Assembly (NCBI GenBank): GCA_002773475.1
Contig: PFBB01000027.1
Coordinates: forward strand, 4,017-9,248
DNA: 5,232 bases
Reading direction: 5' to 3'
From: Candidatus Harrisonbacteria bacterium CG10_big_fil_rev_8_21_14_0_10_44_23
GTDB taxonomy: Bacteria > Patescibacteriota > Minisyncoccia > UBA6257 > 1-14-0-10-44-23
Both the position numbers and the translations under genes were made by a program. Position 1 is the first letter of the stretch. The number at the start of each line of letters is the position of its first letter. The notes under the pieces are model-generated. The model saw only the letters and a program-made list of their open reading frames with translations, did not search any database and had not been told where the DNA came from. Of this stretch, positions 1 to 5,192 are shown piece by piece.

Positions 1-329
1 AATCAATCATTAACGAGATAATCCAAGAACCTCTCAAAAACATCTCCCCCAACACCCTAATTAAGGCTGTTGCTGACGCTTTTGAGCTTGAGGTGGTTGA
101 TTTAACTGGATCTTGTAGGAAGAAAGAGGTGGTCCAACCAAGACAAATTGCGATGTTCTTACTTCGAGACGTCTTAAGCTTATCTTATCCAAATATTGGA
201 GACCGAATGGGTAAACGAGACCACACCACCGCCATTTATGCTTTTGAAAAAATCGCAAAAGAGATAAATAAAAACCAAACTCTTAACCAAAAAATCCTAA
301 TGATTAAGGAGTTAATAAACAAAGAATAA
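1..329 (+). CDS. dnaA: Chromosomal replication initiator DnaA, C-terminal part (5' end outside window)
   Basis: This is the last 108 residues of DnaA, read in the frame starting at base 3 and ending in TAA. DnaA binds 9-mer boxes at oriC, oligomerises with ATP and melts the origin. The visible part is the end of the linker after the AAA+ domain plus the whole DNA-binding domain IV. The segment PRQIAMFLLRD (visible residues 46-56) and the signature MGKRDHTTAIYAF (69-81) match the family's helix-turn-helix. Residues equivalent to the E. coli base contacts are present: Arg at visible residue 39 (R399, minor groove) and D73-H74-T75 (D433/H434/T435). The protein should therefore recognise ordinary TTATCCACA-type boxes, and such boxes begin 2 nt after its stop. 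The GTG at 93 is an internal Val codon, not a start, because the frame is open to the window edge and the upstream residues align with DnaA. The AAA+ domain cannot be judged here. Confidence 0.97.
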   Translation, partial: SIINEIIQEPLKNISPNTLIKAVADAFELEVVDLTGSCRKKEVVQPRQIAMFLLRDVLSLSYPNIGDRMGKRDHTTAIYAFEKIAKEINKNQTLNQKILMIKELINKE

Positions 330-331
330 TC

Positions 332-340
332 TGTGGATTA
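332..340 (-). promoter_or_regulatory. DnaA box, inverted, one mismatch
   Basis: TGTGGATTA on the + strand reads TAATCCACA on the - strand, which differs from TTATCCACA at one base. It lies 2 nt after the dnaA stop and is the only near-consensus box in the gap that points the opposite way to the others. It marks the dnaA-side edge of the origin. Confidence 0.65.
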
Positions 341-377
341 TCTTAGGAAAACCCATGATAAAAAAATCATAAAATAG

Positions 378-431
378 TTATCCACTAAAATTATCCAGAA
401 CTTATCCGAGGTTTATAACAGTTTATCCACT
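378..431 (+). promoter_or_regulatory. Cluster of same-orientation DnaA boxes
   Basis: Four TTATCC-starting 9-mers lie in one orientation: TTATCCACT (378-386), TTATCCAGA (391-399), TTATCCGAG (402-410, weak, three mismatches) and TTATCCACT (423-431). The other three have one mismatch each to TTATCCACA. Start-to-start distances are 13, 11 and 21 bp, close to one, one and two helical turns, so the sites could lie on roughly one face of the DNA. The first and last belong to a 13-bp exact direct repeat, TTATCCACTAAAA, at 378-390 and 423-435. No box in the gap is a perfect consensus, which is typical of moderate-affinity sites that fill as DnaA-ATP accumulates. DnaA bound here could also control dnaN transcription. 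Confidence 0.8.
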
Positions 432-499
432 AAAAATTTTCCCTCCTTCTCTACTTTCAGATAAGATAAACTCAGAAGCTAAACAACTATTTCAATCTC

Positions 500-517
500 T
501 TATCCCCAATTTCCACA
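500..517 (+). promoter_or_regulatory. Tandem DnaA box pair abutting the trio element
   Basis: TTATCCCCA (500-508, one mismatch) is followed with no gap by ATTTCCACA (509-517, two mismatches). In B. subtilis the box just upstream of the trios is where the DnaA filament is loaded before it moves onto single-stranded DNA. The same placement here, four bases from the trios, is the reason to count the weaker second 9-mer as a real site. Confidence 0.65.
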
Positions 518-521
518 ATAC

Positions 522-537
522 CTACTAACTACTACTA
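522..537. promoter_or_regulatory. DnaA-trio element (origin unwinding signal)
   Basis: The top strand reads CTA CTA a CTA CTA CTA, so the bottom strand read 3' to 5' carries GAT triplets, the preferred DnaA-trio motif of B. subtilis. There the trios direct a DnaA-ATP filament onto one strand and start melting. The element lies four bases after the DnaA box pair and directly before the AT-rich tract, which is the correct order and orientation. A single extra A (528) separates the second and third trios. The repeat is seen directly; its role is inferred from the B. subtilis model. Confidence 0.72.
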
Positions 538-566
538 GTTTTCTTAATTAAGAAATAAAAAACAAA
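538..566. other. AT-rich unwinding region with 14-bp palindrome, next to dnaN start
   Basis: Nearly all bases are A or T. It contains the perfect palindrome TTCTTAATTAAGAA (541-554) followed by an A-rich run up to the dnaN ATG. Its position next to the trios makes it the likely first-melted duplex. It is also the 5' region of dnaN and holds no recognisable Shine-Dalgarno sequence. The palindrome could be an operator or simply composition-driven; the sequence does not decide between these. Confidence 0.5.
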
Positions 567-1679
567 ATGCAGTTAATCATCTTGAAAGACAATTTAAAAA
601 AAGCTTTATCTAGAGCCGAAAGAGCTGTTACGGAAAACAATAATTTACCGATACTAAAAAATATATTATTAAGCGCCGACTCTAATTTAAAAATATCCGC
701 CACTAATCTAGAAATTGGTTTAGTTACCACGGCCGCTGCAAAAATAAATCAAAAAGGAAAAATAACTATTCCTTTCGCCCCATTTTTTAACATCGTCACT
801 AATAGCAATAGCGAACGGATCAGCCTTGAGAGTCACGAAGACTCCCTAGTTGTGAAAACCGACAACTACGAAGCTAAGCTCCAGGGAGTGTCTAGTGAAG
901 AGTTTCCGATAATACCCTCCATCGAGGAGGAGAAAATCGGTTACATAGAAATATCGTCTCAATTATTTTCCGATGCGCTCTCTCAAGTTTCTTTATCGGC
1001 TCAAATATCTGAATTAAAACCAGAGCTTAGCGGGGTTTTACTAGATTTCCAAATTGGCCAAATAAAACTAGTCGCTACCGATAGCTATCGATTAAGTGAA
1101 AAAACAATCCAAGACCAAAACTTTAAAACCACCCTAAAGGAGGCATTTAAGGTTATCATCCCCCTCAACACAGTTACTGAATTCTCTCGAGTTTTCTCTG
1201 AGAGTGAAGAGGTGAAGGTCTTTATCGAAGAGGGACAGGTTTTGTTTAAATCAAATGACAACTACCTAATTTCTCGTTTAATCGATGGTGACTACCCCGA
1301 CTACCAAGTAATTATTCCCGAAAAAACCGAAACAGAATTAGCGCTTGAGAGGGTAGAATTTCTTAATGCTTTAAAGCTCGTAAATAGTTTTAGCGGTAGA
1401 ACAAACGACATCCAGCTAGAATTATCCGAAAACGAAAAAGCGTTACAACTTTACTCCAGCAACCAAAGTATTGGAGAAAACAAATACCTTGTTCCAGTTA
1501 AAAAGTCTGGATCCAACCTAGAAAAAACCTCCTTTAACGCCCGTTATTTAATCGACGGCTTAAAATCTTTTAAAGCAGAAAATGTGACCCTATCACTCAA
1601 CAGCAGTCAAAAACCAGCATTATTAAAGCCTAGTGGGGATAACTCTATATTTTATATAGTCATGCCTCTAGAGAGTTAG
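567..1679 (+). CDS. dnaN: DNA polymerase III beta subunit (sliding clamp)
   Basis: DnaN forms a ring-shaped dimer around DNA that tethers the replicative polymerase and recruits repair enzymes. At 370 aa it has the family's normal length, enough for three similar domains (about 1-120, 125-248 and 250-370). Recognisable clamp motifs are LPILKN (27-32), NLEIGL (47-52), EFPIIPS (112-118), PELSGVLLD (152-160), VATDSYRLS (169-177), LIDGDYPDY (238-246), FNARYLIDGL (323-332) and the terminal VMPLES (365-370). The hydrophobic pocket that binds client peptides is largely kept (T171, R175, L176, P244, V365, M366, P367), but the position of E. coli R246 is V248 and the tail is ES instead of RL. The ATG at 567 gives an N-terminus that aligns with other clamps. 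No ribosome binding site is visible upstream. It sits directly after oriC and ends in TAG one nucleotide before ruvC, so the two are probably co-transcribed and translationally coupled. Confidence 0.97.
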   Translation: MQLIILKDNLKKALSRAERAVTENNNLPILKNILLSADSNLKISATNLEIGLVTTAAAKINQKGKITIPFAPFFNIVTNSNSERISLESHEDSLVVKTDNYEAKLQGVSSEEFPIIPSIEEEKIGYIEISSQLFSDALSQVSLSAQISELKPELSGVLLDFQIGQIKLVATDSYRLSEKTIQDQNFKTTLKEAFKVIIPLNTVTEFSRVFSESEEVKVFIEEGQVLFKSNDNYLISRLIDGDYPDYQVIIPEKTETELALERVEFLNALKLVNSFSGRTNDIQLELSENEKALQLYSSNQSIGENKYLVPVKKSGSNLEKTSFNARYLIDGLKSFKAENVTLSLNSSQKPALLKPSGDNSIFYIVMPLES

Positions 1680-1680
1680 T

Positions 1681-2160
1681 ATGCTCATTCTCGGAATTGA
1701 CCCAGGTAGTACTCTAATTGGATATGGACTAATCGAGGACTTGGGAGATATATTAAAACCCGTAGACTACGGAGTCTTAAAAATAAAAGAAAAAGACCCA
1801 ATTAAGAAAATCAACGAACTAAATAAGCGGTTTGGAGAGATTTTAAAAAAACATAGAATTGACCAAGTCGGGGTAGAGAAATTATTCTTCTCCAAAAATA
1901 AAAAAACCGCCATTGAGGTGGCTCAAGCAAAGGGAGCGATCCTTCTCTTACTTCAACAAAAAGGAATGCGTGTGTATGAGTTTACACCAAACCAAGTAAA
2001 GCAATCGGTGACTGGTTACGGAAATGCCGACAAGCTTGCTGTGGCGAAAATGGTGGAGAAGATTTTAAATATAGAAAACATCAACGAAGACAACACCGCC
2101 GACGCTCTCGCAGTGGCAATCACTACCGCCTCCGCTATAAAAAACCCAGTCGGCTTTTAA
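1681..2160 (+). CDS. ruvC: Holliday junction resolvase RuvC
   Basis: RuvC is a dimeric endonuclease that cuts four-way DNA junctions symmetrically, normally with the RuvAB branch-migration motor. The protein has 159 aa, compared with 173 in E. coli; the C-terminal tail is shorter. The RNase H-like fold is clear: GIDPGSTLIGYG (5-16) with catalytic D7, VGVEKLFFSKN (63-73) with catalytic E66, the segment PNQVKQSVTGYGNADK (103-118), and TADALAVAI (139-147) with D141. The position three residues before D141, where E. coli has catalytic D138, is N138; an acidic D137 lies next to it. That may be a functional variant or a one-residue register shift. The ATG lies 1 nt after the dnaN TAG, with only a weak GAGAG upstream, so translation probably depends on coupling to dnaN. 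ruvA and ruvB are not in the window, although they often sit beside ruvC in other bacteria. Confidence 0.95.
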   Translation: MLILGIDPGSTLIGYGLIEDLGDILKPVDYGVLKIKEKDPIKKINELNKRFGEILKKHRIDQVGVEKLFFSKNKKTAIEVAQAKGAILLLLQQKGMRVYEFTPNQVKQSVTGYGNADKLAVAKMVEKILNIENINEDNTADALAVAITTASAIKNPVGF

Positions 2161-2191
2161 GGCTTATCAAACCTACCTAAAACGAGTAGAC

Positions 2192-2197
2192 TATAAT
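2192..2197 (+). promoter_or_regulatory. Candidate -10 element (TATAAT) for the PBP gene
   Basis: A perfect TATAAT lies in the 45-nt gap after ruvC. No good -35 hexamer is found 15-19 bp upstream (the bases at 2167-2176 do not resemble TTGACA), and there is no TG extension. Transcription from it would begin at about 2204-2206, at the PBP ATG itself, giving a leaderless or nearly leaderless mRNA. A chance match in AT-rich DNA is possible. Confidence 0.4.
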
Positions 2198-2205
2198 CGT
2201 TGATT

Positions 2206-4635
2206 ATGAAGAAAAAAAGGAAGTGGCTCTCTAATACCCTATTTATAATCCTACTAGTAATCGCCGGGGTTATTTTAATTTCTTTACTAGGATATTTCCT
2301 TCTAACCAAAGACCTTCCCAACCTAGAGGCCATCGGCCAGCACAGGGTTATTGAGTCTACTAAAATATTCGATCGGGAGGAAGAAACTCTTCTATATGAG
2401 TTATATGAAGAAGAAAAAAGAACCGTAGTTCCCTTCGATAAAATACCAGAGAAGGTAAAACAAGCCACAATCGCAATTGAGGATCAAAACTTTTACGCTC
2501 ACAACGCCATCGACATAAGAGGCATAATTCGTGCTGTTTTAGTCAATTTAAGAAGCGGTAAAAAAACCCAAGGCGCCTCAACCATAACTCAGCAACTAGC
2601 CCGAAACACTTTTCTCTCTCTAGAAAAAACCTGGACCAGAAAGGTGCGAGAATTAATTTTAGCTTTTCGCCTAGAGAAGCAATTTAGTAAAGACGAGATA
2701 CTCCATCTCTATCTCAACCAAATTCCTTATGGATCAAACGCCTATGGAATAGAGTCCGCGTCTAGGACCTACTTTCAAAAACCAGTCGAAGAACTAAATC
2801 TAGCCGAAACAGCTCTTTTAGCCAGCCTTCCTCAGGCTCCGTCCTACTACTCACCTTGGGGCTCGCACGTTGAGGACCTTATGGATAGGAAGAACCTAGT
2901 CTTGGAGCAAATGTACCACTTGGGCTACATTAGTGAGCAAGAAAAAACCAACGCCCAAGAAGATGTCTTAGAAATCAAGCAACCAGATGGATTTATTAAG
3001 GCCCCACATTTCTCAATTACCGTATCCGAGTATTTAAATGAGAAATATGGAGAAGACTTTGTTCGCCGCGCCGGGTTGAAAATTATAACCACTCTTGATT
3101 GGCCACTCCAAGAGATAGCTGAGAAAGTCGTAAAAGAGGGGGTGGAGAGAAACACCGAATTATACAACGGAACTAATGGTGCATTGCTCGCACAGGACAC
3201 CGACACTGGCCAAATTTTAGCCATGGTTGGCTCCAAAGACTACTTCGACAGAGAGAGTGAGGGAAACTTCAACGTCGCCACTCAGGGGTTAAGACAGCCA
3301 GGTTCAGCTATGAAGCCCTTTGTTTATTTAACCGCCCTAAAAAAAGGATTCACCACCGAAACCGTGGTGTTTGATACTGAAACAGAGTTTGACGCTTCTG
3401 GCTCCGGTAGTTATAAGCCCCACAACTTCGACAATATATTCCGCGGCCCAGTTACCTTTAGAACCGCCCTCGCGCAATCCATCAACGTCCCAGCTGTTAA
3501 AGCGCTCTACCTAGCGGGAGTAAATGACGTTCTGTCGCTAATGAAAGATTTTGGGGTTAATACCCTAACCGAAAAGAGTCGTTATGGTTTATCCTTAGTG
3601 CTTGGTGGAGGAGAGATAACCTTAGAAGAATTAGTTGGAGCTTATTCCACCCTAGCCGAAGAGGGGACATACCACCCGCAATCAATGATCTTAAGAGTCG
3701 AAGATAGTTCTGGAAATATTTTAGAAGAATACGAAGATAGACCAACTCAGGTTATTAGCCCAGAATACCCCAGAATGATTAACGACATTCTAACTGATAG
3801 AGACGCGCGCGCTGGCCTTTTTCAATCAAGCTTTCACCTAACTGTTTTCTCTGGCCACGACGTAGCACTTAAAACCGGTACCACCAACGACTATCGAGAT
3901 GCGTGGGCCTTTGGTTACACCCCCAATTTCGCAGTTGGGGTTTGGGCGGGAAACAACAACAACACTCCAATGACTGCTCAAGGAAGCTCACTTTTAGCCG
4001 CTGTGCCAATGTGGAACGCCTTTCTTAAAGACGCTCTAAAAACCAGAGACCCAGAAGTTTTTCCTAAAGCGACTCAAGAGTTTCCCGAAAAACCAATGCT
4101 TAAAGGCGAACACATTGTTTACTACGAAAACAATGGCGACTCCTATCCTCAAGTCCACAACCTTCTCTACTACGTCAACAAAAACGACCCCCCCGGCCCA
4201 GAACCCCGCCGCGCAATTGATGGACAATACCAAAACTGGGAGACATCTGTTTTAGCTTGGGCAAAAAACAACATTCCTAACTTCAACCAATTCAACCAAC
4301 CCCTTCCCCTGGGGTCTACGGTTATTGCTAGCGGCGGGGCCGCCGGTCAAGCTAATTCGGTAGTTAAAATCACTCAACCCAAAAAAGGAGCAGGAGTAGA
4401 TAGATCATTTATTATCCGAGCTTTAATTACTATGCCTAGTGATATTTCTTCAATTGTTACTCTATTTAACGGCATAGTAATAGACACCACCATCGGACCA
4501 CTAAAGTCTCCCTACAACCACGATGCTAGGGTGAGTGTTTCTCAGATTAAAACCCAAAACAAAATTACCGTTATCGCCCAAGACGAAAGAGGGAATAGTT
4601 ATCAAGACGAGATTATAGTGTTTGAAAAAGACTAG
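2206..4635 (+). CDS. Class A penicillin-binding protein, PBP1A family (glycosyltransferase + transpeptidase)
   Basis: This bifunctional enzyme polymerises lipid II into glycan strands and cross-links the peptides outside the membrane. It has 809 aa from the ATG at 2206. A basic N-terminus (KKKRK) and one transmembrane segment (about 8-33) give an N-in, anchored topology. The GT51 domain (about 65-240) shows EDQNFYAH with catalytic E92, GASTITQQ (123-130), RKVRE (145-149) and YLNQIPYG (169-176). The transpeptidase domain (about 325-610) has SAMK (367-370, nucleophile S367), SIN (425-427) and KTGTT (556-560), so both activities look intact. After a linker with a proline cluster (661-667) and a Gly/Ala stretch (about 710-716), residues 718-809 look like an Ig-like beta-sandwich, perhaps wall- or protein-binding. 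A TTG at 2200 could add two residues, but the ATG is the more likely start. No Shine-Dalgarno is visible. The gene follows ruvC by 45 nt and precedes yebC by 2 nt. Confidence 0.95.
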   Translation: MKKKRKWLSNTLFIILLVIAGVILISLLGYFLLTKDLPNLEAIGQHRVIESTKIFDREEETLLYELYEEEKRTVVPFDKIPEKVKQATIAIEDQNFYAHNAIDIRGIIRAVLVNLRSGKKTQGASTITQQLARNTFLSLEKTWTRKVRELILAFRLEKQFSKDEILHLYLNQIPYGSNAYGIESASRTYFQKPVEELNLAETALLASLPQAPSYYSPWGSHVEDLMDRKNLVLEQMYHLGYISEQEKTNAQEDVLEIKQPDGFIKAPHFSITVSEYLNEKYGEDFVRRAGLKIITTLDWPLQEIAEKVVKEGVERNTELYNGTNGALLAQDTDTGQILAMVGSKDYFDRESEGNFNVATQGLRQPGSAMKPFVYLTALKKGFTTETVVFDTETEFDASGSGSYKPHNFDNIFRGPVTFRTALAQSINVPAVKALYLAGVNDVLSLMKDFGVNTLTEKSRYGLSLVLGGGEITLEELVGAYSTLAEEGTYHPQSMILRVEDSSGNILEEYEDRPTQVISPEYPRMINDILTDRDARAGLFQSSFHLTVFSGHDVALKTGTTNDYRDAWAFGYTPNFAVGVWAGNNNNTPMTAQGSSLLAAVPMWNAFLKDALKTRDPEVFPKATQEFPEKPMLKGEHIVYYENNGDSYPQVHNLLYYVNKNDPPGPEPRRAIDGQYQNWETSVLAWAKNNIPNFNQFNQPLPLGSTVIASGGAAGQANSVVKITQPKKGAGVDRSFIIRALITMPSDISSIVTLFNGIVIDTTIGPLKSPYNHDARVSVSQIKTQNKITVIAQDERGNSYQDEIIVFEKD

Positions 4636-4637
4636 CC

Positions 4638-5162
4638 ATGTCGGGACACAACAAGTGGTCAAAAATTAAACACAAAAAAGCTGCCACGGATGCTAAAAAA
4701 AGCATTCTTTTTTCTAAGCACATCGCCGCCATCTCAGTTGCAGCTAAGGAAAATCCCAAACCCGAAGCCAACACTACGTTGCGAGCAGTAATCGATAGAG
4801 CTAAGGCAGACAATGTTCCTAATATCAACATTGAAAATGCTCTTAAAAAAGCCGGTGAGCAAAAAGATCTAAAAGACTTAATCATCGAAGCCTACGGACC
4901 AGAAAGTGCAGCTATCTTAATTACGGCTATTACCGACAACAGCAATCGAACAATCGCCGAAATTAAAAAACTCCTATCTAATCTAAGAGCTAAATTTGCC
5001 GACCCCGGAAGCGTGCTCTGGGCCTTTGATCAAAACGAAGATAAAACTTGGCGGGCAAAATTTCCCCAACCAATTTCAAAAGAGGGGACTAAACAAATCC
5101 AAAAGATGATCTCCGCGCTAGAAGAACATCCAGACATTCAAAACATCTACACCAATATTTAA
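4638..5162 (+). CDS. yebC: YebC/PmpR (TACO1) family protein, short form lacking one domain
   Basis: The N-terminus MSGHNKWSKIKHKKAATDAK is the YebC family hallmark and fixes the start. Members have been described as DNA-binding regulators and, more recently, as ribosome-associated factors that help translation through proline-rich stretches; TACO1 is the mitochondrial homologue. Visible parts are helical domain 1 (about 1-75), then IIEAYGPESAAILITAITDN (82-101) and NRTIAEIKKLL (103-113), GSVLWAF (124-130), and a C-terminal segment ending in LEEHPDIQNIYTNI that matches the usual LEd.dDVQ.VY.N end. The protein is 174 aa, compared with about 240-250 usually. The missing part is internal: roughly 60-70 residues normally found between the GSV..F strand and the final segment, corresponding to the inserted third domain. 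Both ends are intact and the frame is open, so this looks like a domain loss and not a broken gene. It starts 2 nt after the PBP stop with no clear ribosome binding site, suggesting coupling. Confidence 0.93.
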   Translation: MSGHNKWSKIKHKKAATDAKKSILFSKHIAAISVAAKENPKPEANTTLRAVIDRAKADNVPNINIENALKKAGEQKDLKDLIIEAYGPESAAILITAITDNSNRTIAEIKKLLSNLRAKFADPGSVLWAFDQNEDKTWRAKFPQPISKEGTKQIQKMISALEEHPDIQNIYTNI

Positions 5163-5170
5163 AAAAACTA

Positions 5171-5192
5171 AACGGCCCCTATCGGGGCCGTT
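5171..5192. terminator. Strong GC-rich hairpin terminator after yebC, possibly bidirectional
   Basis: AACGGCCCC (5171-5179) and GGGGCCGTT (5184-5192) form a perfect 9-bp stem with the four-base loop TATC, starting 8 nt after the yebC stop. On the + strand the following bases (TTCTGCTATT) make a poor U-tract. On the - strand the hairpin is followed by TAGTTTTTTT, a good one. It probably ends the dnaN-yebC transcription unit and would work better for transcripts arriving from the right. Confidence 0.8.

Larger units (their letters stand above)
330..566. other. oriC: Chromosomal replication origin (oriC) between dnaA and dnaN
   Basis: This 237-nt stretch has no plausible gene and contains the parts expected of a bacterial oriC in their usual order. 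There are several near-consensus DnaA boxes, a tandem box pair at 500-517, a four-base spacer, CTA-repeat DnaA-trios at 522-537, and an AT-rich tract up to the dnaN start. The dnaA-dnaN gap is the commonest oriC location in bacteria, and the order boxes-trios-AT tract, with the unwinding side toward dnaN, matches Bacillus subtilis. What is seen is the motif series; origin function is inferred. The dnaN promoter probably also lies here, but no hexamer pair is convincing. Confidence 0.88.

Noticed and set aside
93..329. A separate 78-aa gene starting at GTG 93
   Set aside because: The frame is open upstream to the window edge and the upstream residues continue the DnaA alignment; the GTG is an internal Val codon.
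355..370. Hairpin ATGAT / ATCAT around an A6 loop as a dnaA terminator
   Set aside because: The stem is only 5 bp and AT-rich, with no following T-tract; unlikely to terminate.
391..419. A dnaN promoter with -35 TTATCC (391-396) and -10 TATAAC (414-419), 17-bp spacer
   Set aside because: The -35 matches the consensus at only 3 of 6 positions and coincides with a DnaA box; AT-rich origins give such matches by chance.
2200..2208. TTG at 2200 as the PBP start
   Set aside because: It would add only two residues before an ATG followed directly by the basic MKKKRK terminus; no ribosome binding site favours the TTG.
2157..2468. Minus-strand open frame of about 100 codons over the ruvC-PBP junction, and the similar minus-strand frames at 2925-3236 and 4613-4885
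   Set aside because: They lie antisense to well-conserved genes, have no recognisable protein features, and are shadows of the real frames.
2476..2514. Ala instead of Gly in the GT51 motif (H-x-A-x-D at PBP residues 99-103) as a defect
   Set aside because: Other active class A PBPs, such as S. aureus PBP2, have Ala there, and the catalytic Glu and the other motifs are intact.
3923..3942. Inverted repeat CCCCAA / TTGGGG in the PBP gene
   Set aside because: A short stem inside a conserved coding segment (TPNFAVGVW); explained by codon choice.
4331..4346. GC-rich near-palindrome (GGCGG / CCGCC) as a recombination or regulatory site
   Set aside because: It encodes the Gly/Ala-rich linker of the PBP, whose codons are GC-rich by necessity; the loop is too short for a stable hairpin.
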